Notes: generated by a model from the sequence alone, not told the origin. Numbered from the stretch's first letter, positions 1 through 10,293 are shown. The stretch: DNA of 64,000 nucleotides from Paraburkholderia agricolaris (GCF_009455635.1 NZ_QPER01000001.1:558001-622000); one strand, 5' to 3'. A program made the numbers and translations.

Positions 1-147
1 GTCGAGCCGTACTGGTCGGTGAGCGCCTCGGGCGGCTGGTATGACTTTACGCTGGCCGCTGCGGGCGGTTTCACGCGGCGTTTTGCGGGGCGAGTCGAAA
101 CCGGCAAGGACAGCGTCAGCGATCCGGCGATGGGCGTGGCGAGTTAA
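1..147 (+). CDS. C-terminal end of a phosphocholine-specific phospholipase C-like protein (partial)
   Basis: Only the last 48 codons are present; the gene begins before the window. The residues include GGWYDFTL, FTRRFAGRVETG and a final DSVSDPAMG. This matches the C-terminal repeat domain of bacterial non-haemolytic (phosphocholine-preferring) phospholipases C, which are exported enzymes that hydrolyse phosphatidylcholine and sphingomyelin head groups. The reading frame is open from base 1 and is followed by a strong terminator. The family call rests on this short tail only, so the catalytic domain cannot be checked. Confidence 0.6.
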   Translation, partial: VEPYWSVSASGGWYDFTLAAAGGFTRRFAGRVETGKDSVSDPAMGVAS

Positions 148-192
148 GGCAGCAGCAATGTCGCGCTGATTAAGCGAGGAGTGGCATTTGAT

Positions 193-221
193 GGAGTCAG
201 CTTCGGCTGACTCCTTTTTTT
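193..221 (+). terminator. Rho-independent terminator
   Basis: An 8-bp perfect stem (GGAGTCAG / CTGACTCC) with a CTTCGG loop is followed by seven T residues. It ends the phospholipase-like gene 45 bp upstream. Confidence 0.9.
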
Positions 222-241
222 ATGGCTATCTGGCCGGGTGT

Positions 242-589
242 TTATTTGGCCTCGGAGCCTGCGCTCGCGCCGGACGGTGGGACCAGCTCGAAGCAGGCCG
301 GCGGCGTGGCCGGTGTTTTCGACTTCGCGTCCGGTTGCTGAGGATCGACGCATTTGAAGGCGCTCTGATCGCGCTGGACGAAAATCGTATCGGCCGAGCC
401 GCCATTGACATGTGCGCCGTTCACGACCGCGACGATTTTGTAGCCGTCCTGCAGCAAGCTCGACAGTGTGATTGGGCTGGCGCGCCACTGACTGCTGGGT
501 GGCGTTTGGGCGTTGGCGGTGAGCGGCGCTACGGCTGCGAGAAGCGCGGCGGTGGCAGCTACGGTACGGGCGGCGGTGCGGAATGTCAT
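242..589 (-). CDS. Small secreted protein of unknown function
   Basis: The 115-residue product begins MTFRTAARTVAATAALLAAVAPLTANAQ, a clear Sec signal peptide with cleavage after ANA/Q near residue 28. The mature part is about 87 residues and holds the segment ITLSSLLQDGYKIVAVV plus two cysteines (about 24 residues apart) that could form a disulphide. The ATG at 589 is chosen because AGGAGG lies just upstream. A longer reading from 643 would start inside the neighbouring terminator. The hydrophobic LLQDGY(K/D)I motif recurs in small periplasmic proteins of proteobacteria, but I cannot name a function. Confidence 0.75.
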   Translation of the reverse strand: MTFRTAARTVAATAALLAAVAPLTANAQTPPSSQWRASPITLSSLLQDGYKIVAVVNGAHVNGGSADTIFVQRDQSAFKCVDPQQPDAKSKTPATPPACFELVPPSGASAGSEAK

Positions 590-641
590 CAAGAAACCTC
601 CTTGAAGTTGCAATTTGGAAGACCGAACGGAAGACCAAAAC

Positions 642-677
642 AAAAAAGCCGCTGACCTTGTGGATCAGCGGCTTTTT
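642..677 (-). terminator. Rho-independent terminator behind tRNA-Met
   Basis: The stem GCCGCTGA / TCAGCGGC is flanked by A6 on one side and T5 on the other, so it can act in both directions. On the minus strand it lies 8 bp downstream of the tRNA 3' end and ends its transcript. Confidence 0.85.
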
Positions 678-685
678 CTTGCAAC

Positions 686-762
<77 letters not shown>

Positions 763-848
763 GAAAGAAGCGAGATTATGAGGATAGGGCTGGGGGCTGT
801 CAACCCCCGCTACGCAACTTTTTTAAATTGCCCCGTCCTGGAGGCGTT

Positions 849-2507
849 TCAGTCCTTCGCGTAGATATCCGAGTCCTTGGTTTCCTTGACGAACAGCATG
901 CCGATCACGAGCGTGATGAGCGCGACTACAATCGGATACCACAGCCCCGAGTAGATGTCGCCCTTGGCCGCCACGATCGCGAAGGCGGTCGCCGGCAGGA
1001 AGCCGCCGAACCAGCCATTGCCGATGTGATACGGCAGCGACATCGAGGTATAGCGGATGCGCGTCGGGAACATCTCCACCAGCATTGCCGCAATCGGCCC
1101 GTAGACCATCGTCACGTAGATCATCATGATCGTCAGGATCACCACGCTCATCGGCCAGTTGATCTGCGACGGATCGGCCTTCGGCGGATAGCCGGCGGTC
1201 TTCAGCGTGGTCGCGAGCGTCTTGTCGAACGCCTTGCCCTGATCCTTGGCGTCGGCGGCCTTGCCGTCATACGTGTTGATCACCGTATCGCCGACCTTGA
1301 TCTCCGCCAGCGTGCCCGCCGGCGCCGCGACGTTCTCGTAGTTCAAGCCGGCTTTCGAAAGCGCGCTCTTGGCGATGTCGCAGGAACTCGTGAACTTCGC
1401 CGTGCCGACCGGATTGAACTGGAACGAACACTCGTCCGGGTTCGCGATCACGACGATCGGCGACTTCGCCGTAGCCGCTTCGAGTGCCGGGTTGGTGTAG
1501 TGAGTCAGCGCCTTGAACAGCGGGAAGTACGTGCAGGCTGCAATCAGCAGGCCGGCCATGATGATCGGCTTGCGGCCGATACGGTCCGACAGCGAGCCGA
1601 AGAACAGGAAGAACGGCGTGCCGATCAGCAGCGCGATCGCGATCAGGATGTTGGCCGTCGCGCCGTCCACCTTCAGTGTCTGCGTCAGGAAGAACAGCGT
1701 GTAGAACTGACCCGTATACCAGACCACGGCCTGGCCGGCGGTCAGGCCGATCAGCGCGAGGATCACGATCTTCAGATTCTTCCACTGGCCAAATGCTTCG
1801 GTCAGCGGCGCCTTCGAAGTCTTGCCCTCAGCCTTGATGCGCGCGAACACCGGCGATTCGTTCAGCTGCAGGCGAATCCACACCGACACGCCGAGCAGAA
1901 CGATCGACGCGAGGAACGGAATACGCCAGCCCCACACGCCGAACGCGTCTTCACCCATGGCCGTGCGCACGCCGAGAATCACCAGCAGCGAGAGGAACAG
2001 GCCGAGCGTGGCGGTGGTCTGGATCCACGCGGTGTAGAAGCCGCGGCGTCCCGCCGGTGCGTGTTCCGCGACATACGTTGCTGCACCGCCGTATTCGCCG
2101 CCGAGCGCGAGACCCTGCAGCATGCGCATCGCGATGAAGATCACCGGCGACGCAATGCCGAGCGACGCGTAACCGGGCAGGAAGCCGACCAGGAAGGTCG
2201 ACAGACCCATGATCACGATCGTGACGAGGAAGGTGTATTTACGCCCGACCAGATCGCCCAGGCGCCCGAACACGATTGCACCGAACGGCCGCACGGCGAA
2301 GCCCGCGGCGAAGCTGAGGAGCGTAAAGATGAAGGCAGCAGTCGGATTGACGCCGGAGAAGAAACTCTTGCTGATGTACAGCGCAAGTGAGCCGGCCAGA
2401 TAGAAGTCGTACCACTCGAAAACCGTACCCAGCGACGATGCGAAGATCACCCGCTTCTCTTCGTGCGTCATCGGCGCCTGGGAGAGTTGCCCGCCAACGG
2501 TAGCCAT
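849..2507 (-). CDS. MFS transporter, metabolite:H+ symporter (MHS/ProP-ShiA) family, with a large periplasmic insert
   Basis: The 552-residue inner-membrane protein has 12 predicted membrane segments. MHS-family hallmarks are visible: GTVFEWYDFYLAG near residue 30, the loop 2-3 motif GRLGDLVGRKYT at 81-92, LQGLALGGEYGGA at 130-142 and GSLSDRIGRKP at 304-314. The family imports small organic acids or zwitterions (shikimate, citrate, alpha-ketoglutarate, proline betaine) with protons. Residues about 331-452, between the ninth and tenth membrane segments, form a ~120-residue hydrophilic insert predicted to face the periplasm, with Cys360 and Cys376. Most family members are about 430 residues long, so the extra length lies here. 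It is downstream of a TctE-like sensor pair on the same strand and may be its target. The substrate is not deducible. Confidence 0.9.
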   Translation of the reverse strand: MATVGGQLSQAPMTHEEKRVIFASSLGTVFEWYDFYLAGSLALYISKSFFSGVNPTAAFIFTLLSFAAGFAVRPFGAIVFGRLGDLVGRKYTFLVTIVIMGLSTFLVGFLPGYASLGIASPVIFIAMRMLQGLALGGEYGGAATYVAEHAPAGRRGFYTAWIQTTATLGLFLSLLVILGVRTAMGEDAFGVWGWRIPFLASIVLLGVSVWIRLQLNESPVFARIKAEGKTSKAPLTEAFGQWKNLKIVILALIGLTAGQAVVWYTGQFYTLFFLTQTLKVDGATANILIAIALLIGTPFFLFFGSLSDRIGRKPIIMAGLLIAACTYFPLFKALTHYTNPALEAATAKSPIVVIANPDECSFQFNPVGTAKFTSSCDIAKSALSKAGLNYENVAAPAGTLAEIKVGDTVINTYDGKAADAKDQGKAFDKTLATTLKTAGYPPKADPSQINWPMSVVILTIMMIYVTMVYGPIAAMLVEMFPTRIRYTSMSLPYHIGNGWFGGFLPATAFAIVAAKGDIYSGLWYPIVVALITLVIGMLFVKETKDSDIYAKD

Positions 2508-2633
2508 ATGTCGTCTCCAATATTGATATGTACACGTGGTCCGCCGGCAAAGGCGTTCCCGTGAAACGGATTATTGGAGTGGAAACTTACGGCCTACTGA
2601 CGTGGAAGGGTCAAATGTCAGTGTCGGCTGTGT

Positions 2634-2661
2634 GCTATAAAATTCCGCCAAAACACGGCAA
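2634..2661 (-). promoter_or_regulatory. Candidate sigma-70 promoter for the MHS transporter
   Basis: Reading on the minus strand, TTGCCG and TATAGC are separated by 16 bp, about 130 bp before the transporter start. The match is ordinary and no operator was recognised. Confidence 0.35.
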
Positions 2662-2737
2662 TTGCGATCTAAGTTCTTGCAAGATTCGATAACACCATCT
2701 CAATATGGTGGCGGTTCTGATGGGTGTTTTGGCGTCC

Positions 2738-4276
2738 TTAGGGTAAGTCCTGTGCCCGTTCGAGCACGTGCAAGCTGACACGGACGAGCGTTCCGGCAAG
2801 CCGCGGGGAGGTTTGGTAGACGTTATCGTCGATCGTCATCTCGCCGCCGTGCATGATCGTGATCTCGCGCACGATCGCGAGCCCGAGGCCGCTGCCGTCG
2901 CCTTCGCGGCCGAGAATCCGGTAAAAACGCTCAACTACCCGCGAGCGCTCGGCCACCGGAATGCCGAGCCCGGTGTCTTCCACTTCCAGGTGTACGCGCC
3001 GCGCCGCCACGTCGTGCCGCACCCGCACGGTGATCCGGCCGCCAGCCGGCGTATAGCGGATCGCGTTGTCGATCAGATTCGACAGCATTTCGCGCAGCAT
3101 GACCGGATTGCCGTCCACTTCGACCGGCTCTTCGGGCGCTTCGTAGCCGAGGTCCATCTGCTTGGCGAGCGCGGCTTGAACCCAGTCGCGCACCGCGCTG
3201 CGCGCGACTTCCGTCACCTCGACGGGTGTGAAAATCTGGCCCGACATGCGGTTTTCCGCGCGCGCCAGCGCCAGCAGTTGGGTGACGAGACGCGCCGCCT
3301 GCTCCGAACTGGTGGCGATCTGTTCGAGCGAGCGGTGGACTTCCGCGGAGGCGTCCTGGCGCAGCGCCAGTTCAGCCTGGGTGCGCAGGCCGGCCAGCGG
3401 TGTTTTCATCTGATGCGCGGCGTCGGCGATAAAGCGCTTTTGCAACTCCATGTTTTGTTCGAGACGCGTCAGCAGATCGTTGAACGACGTCACCAGCGGC
3501 TCGATTTCCGGCGGCGCGCGGCGCGCTTCGAGTGGTGACAGATCGTCTGGGCGGCGCGCGCGAATATGCGCCTGCAGCGCATGCAGCGGCGCGAGTCCGC
3601 GCGACAGGCCGAACCACACCAGCAGGATCGCCAGCGGCAGGATCACGAACTGCGGCAGGATCACGCCTTTGATGATGTCGTTGGCAAGCTGGCTGCGCTT
3701 GTCGAGTGTTTCGGCGACCTGTACCAGCACCGGCTGCGCGCCGGGCGTCTGCGGAAACTCGACGGTCGTATAGGCGACACGGATGTCGTTGCCGCGCAGC
3801 ACGTCGTCACGGAATTCGACGAGGCCCGGCGGCGGCCGGTCTTCCTCGTGCGGCAGCGGCATGTCGCGCTCGCCGCCCACCAGTTCGCCGCGCGTGCCGA
3901 GCACCTGATAGAACACGCTGTCGACATTGTCGGCGCGCAGAAAGTCGCGGGTGGAATCGGGCAGCGACAGCTCCGCCACGCCATTGATCGGATGAATCTG
4001 GCGGGCGAGCACGTAGGCGTCGGTTTCGAGCGCGCGGTCGAACGGGCCGTTGGCGATCGACTTGGCGACCAGGTAAGTGACCGCGAGGCTCATGGGCCAA
4101 AGCAGCAGGAGCGGCGCCAGCATCCAGTCGAGAATTTCGCCGAACAGCGAGCGTGGGCGTGCTTCAGCGGCGGCTTCGGTCTCGTCGGGCGGGGCGAACG
4201 GATTGGCGTAGCGCTCGTCGCGCGCTTCGTCGAGGTCCGCCGCGTGCGCCGTGGCGCGGTCTGCGCGTGCGGACAT
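2738..4276 (-). CDS. Two-component sensor histidine kinase, TctE/QseC-like
   Basis: The 512-residue kinase has a hydrophilic 45-residue cytoplasmic N-terminus, membrane segments near 50-72 and 207-224, and a ~130-residue periplasmic sensing region typical of the TctE (2CSK_N) group. The dimerisation box is AAHQMKTPLAG with phospho-acceptor His288. The ATPase N box (NLIDNAIRYTP), a G1 box (DTGLGIP) and a G2 box (GSGLGLAIV) are intact. It starts 9 bp after its response regulator and would form an operon with it. TctE kinases sense tricarboxylates; by analogy an organic acid may be the signal, and an MHS transporter is the next gene. The ligand is not shown by the sequence. Confidence 0.88.
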   Translation of the reverse strand: MSARADRATAHAADLDEARDERYANPFAPPDETEAAAEARPRSLFGEILDWMLAPLLLLWPMSLAVTYLVAKSIANGPFDRALETDAYVLARQIHPINGVAELSLPDSTRDFLRADNVDSVFYQVLGTRGELVGGERDMPLPHEEDRPPPGLVEFRDDVLRGNDIRVAYTTVEFPQTPGAQPVLVQVAETLDKRSQLANDIIKGVILPQFVILPLAILLVWFGLSRGLAPLHALQAHIRARRPDDLSPLEARRAPPEIEPLVTSFNDLLTRLEQNMELQKRFIADAAHQMKTPLAGLRTQAELALRQDASAEVHRSLEQIATSSEQAARLVTQLLALARAENRMSGQIFTPVEVTEVARSAVRDWVQAALAKQMDLGYEAPEEPVEVDGNPVMLREMLSNLIDNAIRYTPAGGRITVRVRHDVAARRVHLEVEDTGLGIPVAERSRVVERFYRILGREGDGSGLGLAIVREITIMHGGEMTIDDNVYQTSPRLAGTLVRVSLHVLERAQDLP

Positions 4277-4285
4277 GGGGGCTCT

Positions 4286-5062
<777 letters not shown>

Positions 5063-5186
5063 GGTGCGCCAACCTGGCCTTGCCGGCACCGTGGGGTGTT
5101 TCCCCGGCGCACAGCGGTCTCCGAAAATTATTGTGGGTAGTTGGGCAGCGCGGCGGTAAAAATGCGCGTTCGCATGAGAATCGCGC

Positions 5187-5215
5187 TTGCCAAAACTACT
5201 GTTTTTTTATACAGT
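5187..5215 (+). promoter_or_regulatory. recA promoter with a perfect LexA (SOS) box
   Basis: CTGTTTTTTTATACAG at 5199-5214 fits the LexA consensus CTGT-N8-ACAG exactly. A -35-like TTGCCA lies at 5187-5192, and the -10 (TATACA or TACAGT) lies inside the box, so bound LexA would block RNA polymerase. The start codon of recA is about 80 bp downstream. Confidence 0.9.
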
Positions 5216-5294
5216 GTCTGGGTTTCGTGTGCTGTCCGCTAAAAAGGGCGGCACATCTGCCTCAGACGCCGTTCATCATAGCAAAGGACGATTC

Positions 5295-6371
5295 ATGGAA
5301 GAAAGCAAGAAAGGCTCGGCTGGACTGACTGCTGAAAAGAGCAAGGCACTGGCTGCCGCACTCGCGCAGATCGAAAAACAGTTCGGCAAAGGGTCGGTCA
5401 TGCGGCTCGGCGCAGGTGAGGCGGTCGAAGATATCCAGGTGGTCTCAACCGGATCGCTCGGCCTCGACATCGCGTTGGGCGTCGGCGGTTTGCCGCGTGG
5501 CCGTGTGGTCGAAATTTATGGTCCGGAATCGTCCGGTAAAACCACGCTGACGTTGCAAGTCGTCGCCGAAATGCAGAAGCTCGGCGGCACGGCAGCGTTT
5601 ATCGACGCGGAACACGCGCTGGACATCCAGTACGCGGGCAAGCTCGGCGTGAACGTCAACGACCTGCTGGTTTCGCAGCCGGATACCGGCGAACAGGCGC
5701 TTGAAATCGCCGACGCACTGGTGCGCTCGGGCTCGATCGACATGATCGTGATCGACTCGGTCGCGGCACTCGTGCCGAAGGCTGAAATCGAAGGCGAAAT
5801 GGGCGACTCGCTGCCGGGTCTGCAAGCGCGTCTGATGTCGCAAGCGCTGCGCAAGCTCACCGGTACGATCAAGCGCACGAACTGCCTCGTAATCTTCATC
5901 AACCAGATCCGTATGAAGATTGGTGTGATGTTCGGCAATCCGGAAACCACTACGGGTGGTAACGCGCTGAAGTTTTACGCGTCGGTGCGTCTGGACATTC
6001 GCCGGATCGGTTCGATCAAGAAGAACGACGAAGTGATCGGTAACGAAACGCGAGTGAAGGTGGTGAAGAACAAGGTTGCGCCGCCGTTCCGTGAAGCGAT
6101 TTTCGACATTCTGTACGGCGAAGGCATTTCCCGTCAGGGCGAAGTCATCGACCTCGGCGTGCAGGCAAAAATCGTCGACAAGGCCGGTGCCTGGTACAGC
6201 TACAACGGCGAACGTATCGGTCAGGGCAAGGACAATGCACGTGAATTCCTGCGTGAAAATCCGGACATTGCCCGTGAGATCGAGAACCGTATCCGTGAAT
6301 CGCTGGGCGTGAATGCCATGGCGGAAGTGGCGACCGGTGCGGCAGCTGAAGTCGCGGGCGAAGAAGAGTAA
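5295..6371 (+). CDS. recA: Recombinase RecA
   Basis: The 358-residue protein binds single-stranded DNA, drives homologous strand exchange and, as a filament, stimulates LexA self-cleavage. Visible motifs are the Walker [10 protein letters not shown], the catalytic Glu region FIDAEHAL, the Walker [11 protein letters not shown], loop L1 around [14 protein letters not shown] and loop L2 around [18 protein letters not shown]. It ends in the usual acidic tail (AGEEE). The start ATG follows AAAGGACG, and the length is normal for the family. Upstream in-frame codons back to 5187 cross the promoter and are not coding. recX follows within 8 bp. Confidence 0.99.
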   Translation: MEESKKGSAGLTAEKSKALAAALAQIEKQFGKGSVMRLGAGEAVEDIQVVSTGSLGLDIALGVGGLPRGRVVEIYGPESSGKTTLTLQVVAEMQKLGGTAAFIDAEHALDIQYAGKLGVNVNDLLVSQPDTGEQALEIADALVRSGSIDMIVIDSVAALVPKAEIEGEMGDSLPGLQARLMSQALRKLTGTIKRTNCLVIFINQIRMKIGVMFGNPETTTGGNALKFYASVRLDIRRIGSIKKNDEVIGNETRVKVVKNKVAPPFREAIFDILYGEGISRQGEVIDLGVQAKIVDKAGAWYSYNGERIGQGKDNAREFLRENPDIAREIENRIRESLGVNAMAEVATGAAAEVAGEEE

Positions 6372-6378
6372 CCAGCAC

Positions 6379-7104
6379 GTGATACGCAAGGGCCGGCCGC
6401 TGTCCAATGTTGCTAACGCTGGACGCAACGCGGACGGCCCGCGTGTCGGTGACGGTGATCCGCGCGATCCGTTTGATTCGCTTGATCCTTTCGAGTCGTT
6501 CGACGCGCACGATCGCGCAGAGGGCCGTCAGTCGCGGCCCGATTCCTCCGCTCAAGCTGCAGCGGACCCGTCCGAAACCACCTACACCCGCTCGCGCCGC
6601 ACACCCGGCGAGGCGAAGCCAGGTCAGGACGATGCAAAAAAATCCCAACGCCCAGCCCGTTCGCTAAAAGGACGTGCGCTCGGCTATCTGTCCCGGCGTG
6701 AATACAGCCGCACCGAACTCGCGCGCAAGCTCAAGCCGTTCGTCGAAGAAACCGATTCACTCGATACCTTGCTCGATTCGCTGGAAGCCGAAAACTGGCT
6801 ATCCGATTCGCGCTTTGCGGAAAGCCTGATCCATCGGCGCTCGTCGCGCCTGGGCGCGAGCCGGATTGTCGGTGAATTGAAGCAGCATGCTGTGGACCAA
6901 ACGCTGGTCGAAGAAGCGAGTGCGCAGCTGCGCGAAACCGAGCTTGCACGCGCTCAGGCCGTCTGGCGGAAGAAATTCGACCGGCTTCCGGAAACCGCCG
7001 CCGAGCGGGCGAAGCAAGCGCGCTTTCTGGCGTCGCGCGGGTTCTCGGGTGCAACCATCGGCAAAATTCTTAAAGGGCTCGACGAGGAGTGGAGCGGCGA
7101 GTAA
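6379..7104 (+). CDS. recX: Regulatory protein RecX
   Basis: RecX caps RecA filaments and restrains RecA activity. The conserved three-helix repeat core runs from about residue 85 (RALGYLSRREYSRTELARKL) through NWLSDSRFAESLIHRR to a final FLASRGFSGATIGKIL. The GTG at 6379, seven bases after the recA stop, is chosen; the ATG at 6313 would overlap recA by about 60 bases. The first ~80 residues are charged, low-complexity and absent from short RecX proteins such as that of E. coli. The start is therefore the least certain part. Coupling to recA implies shared SOS control. Confidence 0.88.
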   Translation: MIRKGRPLSNVANAGRNADGPRVGDGDPRDPFDSLDPFESFDAHDRAEGRQSRPDSSAQAAADPSETTYTRSRRTPGEAKPGQDDAKKSQRPARSLKGRALGYLSRREYSRTELARKLKPFVEETDSLDTLLDSLEAENWLSDSRFAESLIHRRSSRLGASRIVGELKQHAVDQTLVEEASAQLRETELARAQAVWRKKFDRLPETAAERAKQARFLASRGFSGATIGKILKGLDEEWSGE

Positions 7105-7229
7105 CCCCACTTTGAGATAGCGTCCGCCGCGCGCCCCGGCCCACCGGGCGGCCCTGCGCGTTCCGCGCTGTCCCAAATACCCAGTATGCTAAAATCCGGG
7201 GGTTTTCCAATCCGGCCTTTCCTTTCCGC

Positions 7230-7973
7230 ATGCCGCTCTCCCCGCCAGTGTCCCGTCAGTTGCGCCACCGTCGCGCAATCAGAGCGGAAGCCTATGAGCG
7301 AGCCGATGGCCTGTGGGATGTGGAAGCGTGCTTGACCGACGAAAAACCGCGCGATGTGGTGCTTGCGTCGGGCGTCCGGCCCAATGGTCAGCCGATCCAT
7401 GAACTCTGGCTTCGCATCACCATCGATCGCAAGCTCAATGTCGTCGACGCCGAAGCGTCGTCCGACTGGGTGCCCTATCCAGGGTTGTGCCAAGCCAGCA
7501 ATCCCGCCTACCGTGCCCTCATCGGGCTCAATCTGTTCAACAACTTCCGTCGCGATGCTGCCCGTTTGCTGGCCGGCACGGCCGGTTGCACGCATCTCAC
7601 CGAGTTGTGCGCACTCCTGCCGACCGCTGCAATCCAGGCGTTCGCCGGCGACGTGTGGAACACCAATGATGGCGGCAGGCCGGGCGCGGAGACGAGTTCA
7701 GGGAACGGCTCGTCGCACAGCACAGACGAGCATTCCAACGATAAACCGCCATTCCAGCTGGGACGCTGCCACGCGCTGCGTTTCGACGGCGAGGCGGTGC
7801 AACAGTTTTATCCGCGCTGGTATGGCCGCGCTCCGTATACAGCGGATCGCGCGGCATCGTCAGGCGACGGGGCAGCCCGCCAGACAGGTGAGGGCGGCAA
7901 CGCGTCCGGCATGAACGACGGTAGCGGAAACGATGTTCAATCCAACTCTCAGACTGAAGGGAATCACGCATGA
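7230..7973 (+). CDS. DUF2889 domain protein
   Basis: The 247-residue cytoplasmic protein has a DUF2889 domain over about residues 10-145. Its opening [30 protein letters not shown], read in two parts here as [20 protein letters not shown] and the following LTDEKP, is characteristic. [26 protein letters not shown] is the other conserved block (residues about 100-127). The C-terminal 80 residues are Gly/Ser/Asn-rich and probably disordered. No biochemical role is established. Its stop overlaps the sucC start by four bases (ATGA), so it is probably translated in coupling with the TCA-cycle genes. Confidence 0.85.
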   Translation: MPLSPPVSRQLRHRRAIRAEAYERADGLWDVEACLTDEKPRDVVLASGVRPNGQPIHELWLRITIDRKLNVVDAEASSDWVPYPGLCQASNPAYRALIGLNLFNNFRRDAARLLAGTAGCTHLTELCALLPTAAIQAFAGDVWNTNDGGRPGAETSSGNGSSHSTDEHSNDKPPFQLGRCHALRFDGEAVQQFYPRWYGRAPYTADRAASSGDGAARQTGEGGNASGMNDGSGNDVQSNSQTEGNHA

Positions 7974-9139
7974 AGATTCACGAGTACCAGGGTAAGGAAA
8001 TCCTGCGGAAATTCGGCGTCGCGGTACCGCGCGGCAAGCCGGTCTTCTCGGTGGATGATGCGGTCAAGGCCGCGCAAGAGCTCGGCGGCCCGGTATGGGT
8101 CGTGAAGGCTCAGATCCACGCGGGTGGCCGTGGCAAGGGCGGCGGCGTGAAGGTCGCCAAGTCGCTGGATCAGGTTCGCGAGTATTCGGAACAGATCCTC
8201 GGCATGCAGCTCGTCACGCACCAGACCGGTCCGGAAGGCCAGAAGGTGAATCGCCTGCTGATCGAAGAAGGCGCTGACATCAAGAAGGAACTGTATGTCG
8301 GCCTGGTGATCGATCGCGTTTCGCAGAAGATCGTCGTGATGGCATCGAGCGAAGGCGGCATGGACGTCGAAGAAGTCGCGGAAAAGACGCCTGAGCTGAT
8401 CCACAAGATCGCCGTCGATCCGGCGACCGGTCTGAAAGACGCCGAAGCCGACGAGCTCGCAACGAAGATCGGCGTGCCCGCCGCTTCGCTGCCGCAAGCA
8501 CGTGCGATCCTGCAAGGCCTGTACAAGGCATTCTGGGAAACCGACGCATCGCTGGCCGAAATCAACCCGCTGATCCTGACCGGCGACGGCAAGGTCATCG
8601 CGTTGGACGCCAAGTTCAACTTCGATTCGAACGCACTGTTCCGTCACCCGGAAATCGTCGCGTATCGCGATCTGGACGAAGAAGATCCGGCTGAAGTCGA
8701 AGCATCGAAGTTCGACCTCGCCTACATCTCGCTCGACGGCAACATCGGCTGCCTCGTGAACGGCGCTGGCCTCGCAATGGCAACGATGGACACCATCAAG
8801 CTGTTCGGCGGCGAACCGGCGAACTTCCTGGACGTGGGCGGTGGCGCCACGACCGAGAAGGTCACGGAAGCGTTCAAGATCATGCTGAAGAACCCGAACC
8901 TGACCGCGATTCTGGTCAACATTTTCGGCGGCATCATGCGCTGCGACGTGATCGCGGAAGGCGTGATCGCGGCGTCGAAGGCTGTGTCGCTGAAGGTGCC
9001 GCTCGTGGTCCGCATGAAGGGCACGAACGAAGACCTGGGCAAGAAGATGCTCGCTGAATCCGGCCTGCCGATCATTGCGGCGGACAGCATGGAAGAAGCG
9101 GCTCAGAAGGTCGTCGCGGCCGCTGCGGGCAAGGCGTAA
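7970..9139 (+). CDS. sucC: Succinyl-CoA ligase (ADP-forming) subunit beta
   Basis: The beta subunit of the TCA-cycle enzyme that converts succinyl-CoA to succinate with formation of ATP or GTP. The 389 residues match the usual length. [17 protein letters not shown] opens an ATP-grasp domain (residues 1-240); the nucleotide-binding [12 protein letters not shown] and Mg-binding AEINPLI and DAKFNFD segments are present, followed by the ligase domain with LDVGGGA and FGGIMRCD. The ribosome site GAAGGGAATC precedes the ATG. It is followed by sucD after 127 bp. Confidence 0.97.
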   Translation: MKIHEYQGKEILRKFGVAVPRGKPVFSVDDAVKAAQELGGPVWVVKAQIHAGGRGKGGGVKVAKSLDQVREYSEQILGMQLVTHQTGPEGQKVNRLLIEEGADIKKELYVGLVIDRVSQKIVVMASSEGGMDVEEVAEKTPELIHKIAVDPATGLKDAEADELATKIGVPAASLPQARAILQGLYKAFWETDASLAEINPLILTGDGKVIALDAKFNFDSNALFRHPEIVAYRDLDEEDPAEVEASKFDLAYISLDGNIGCLVNGAGLAMATMDTIKLFGGEPANFLDVGGGATTEKVTEAFKIMLKNPNLTAILVNIFGGIMRCDVIAEGVIAASKAVSLKVPLVVRMKGTNEDLGKKMLAESGLPIIAADSMEEAAQKVVAAAAGKA

Positions 9140-9266
9140 GCCAAACCCCAAGCGCGTTTACCAGGATTACGAATGGCGGCGCGTGTGTGATGCATGAGCG
9201 GCGCGGGCGAAGAACATCCCGCCGCGCCACGCACCACCGCGACGCCAAACGAACAGAGGTCAATAC

Positions 9267-10148
9267 ATGTCGATTCTGATTAACAAAGACACCAAGGTCA
9301 TCACGCAGGGCATTACCGGCAAGACCGGTCAGTTCCACACGCGTGCTTGCCGTGAATATGCAAACGGCCGCGAAGCGTACGTTGCAGGCGTGAACCCGAA
9401 GAAGGCCGGCGAAGATTTCGAAGGCATTCCTATCTACGCTAGCGTTGCTGAAGCCAAGGCTGAAACGGGCGCGACCGTATCGGTGATTTACGTTCCGCCG
9501 GCAGGCGCTGCTGCTGCCATCTGGGAAGCCGTCGAAGCCGACCTGGATCTCGCAATCTGTATCACGGAAGGCATTCCTGTCCGTGACATGATCGAGCTCA
9601 AGGCTCGCATGCGCGCCAGGAACAGCAAGACGTTGCTGCTCGGACCGAACTGCCCGGGCACGATCACGCCGGACGAACTGAAGATCGGCATCATGCCGGG
9701 TCACATTCACCGCAAGGGCCGCATCGGCGTCGTGTCGCGTTCGGGCACGCTGACGTATGAAGCAGTCGGCCAATTGACGGCAATCGGCCTTGGCCAATCG
9801 TCGGCAGTCGGTATCGGCGGCGACCCGATCAACGGTCTGAAGCACATCGACGTGATGAAGATGTTCAACGACGATCCGGAAACGGACGCCGTCATCATGA
9901 TCGGCGAAATCGGCGGTCCGGACGAAGCGAACGCTGCTGAGTGGATCAAGGACAACATGAAGAAGCCGGTGGTTGGCTTTATCGCCGGTGTCACGGCGCC
10001 TCCGGGCAAGCGCATGGGCCACGCCGGCGCGCTGATCTCGGGCGGTGCGGACACGGCTGAAGCCAAGCTGGAAATCATGGACGCATGCGGCATCAAGGTT
10101 ACGAAGAACCCGTCGGAAATGGCGCGTCTTCTGAAGGCGATGCTGTAA
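9267..10148 (+). CDS. sucD: Succinyl-CoA ligase (ADP-forming) subunit alpha
   Basis: The 293-residue alpha subunit binds CoA and carries the phosphohistidine intermediate. The CoA-binding Rossmann domain opens with SILINKDTKVITQGITGKTG. LLGPNCPGTITP and IGIVSRSGTLTYE-type (here IGVVSRSGTLTYE) segments follow, and the active-site His lies in GHAGALISGG near residue 250. It pairs with sucC; the 127-bp gap holds GC-rich inverted repeats but no clear terminator, so one transcript is likely. A strong terminator lies about 70 bp after the stop. Confidence 0.97.
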   Translation: MSILINKDTKVITQGITGKTGQFHTRACREYANGREAYVAGVNPKKAGEDFEGIPIYASVAEAKAETGATVSVIYVPPAGAAAAIWEAVEADLDLAICITEGIPVRDMIELKARMRARNSKTLLLGPNCPGTITPDELKIGIMPGHIHRKGRIGVVSRSGTLTYEAVGQLTAIGLGQSSAVGIGGDPINGLKHIDVMKMFNDDPETDAVIMIGEIGGPDEANAAEWIKDNMKKPVVGFIAGVTAPPGKRMGHAGALISGGADTAEAKLEIMDACGIKVTKNPSEMARLLKAML

Positions 10149-10219
10149 ATCAAAATTCGCGGCTCGTACAGCGCGTTTTTTGATACGCTTACGAGATCCT
10201 TTCGTAAGCGTGCAGTCCT

Positions 10220-10255
10220 AAAAAGCGGGGGAGTTTCCAACTCCCCCGCTTTTTT
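10220..10255. terminator. Rho-independent terminator after sucCD (bidirectional shape)
   Basis: A stem of 12 bp built on AGCGGGGGAGTT / AACTCCCCCGCT has a TCC loop, A5 upstream and T6 downstream. It ends sucCD and separates it from the TerC gene. Confidence 0.92.
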
Positions 10256-10293
10256 GTTGGCTGCGTGTCCGATTCCTTCTTATTCTTCCGTTC

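Noticed and set aside
828..2390. 520-residue open frame on the plus strand opposite the MHS transporter
   Set aside because: Composition is the Arg/His/Asp-rich pattern of a high-GC antisense frame; the opposite strand encodes a clear transporter.
2690..2730. CACCAT/ATGGTG dyad after the sensor kinase as a terminator
   Set aside because: Six-base stem without a T run; too weak to call.
9140..9266. GC-rich dyads between sucC and sucD as a terminator
   Set aside because: No T tract follows and pairing is imperfect; sucCD are expected to be one transcript.
10149..10293. Manganese (yybP-ykoY) riboswitch ahead of the TerC gene
   Set aside because: Only a terminator and a 38-bp leader lie between sucD and the start; no conserved riboswitch core is visible.
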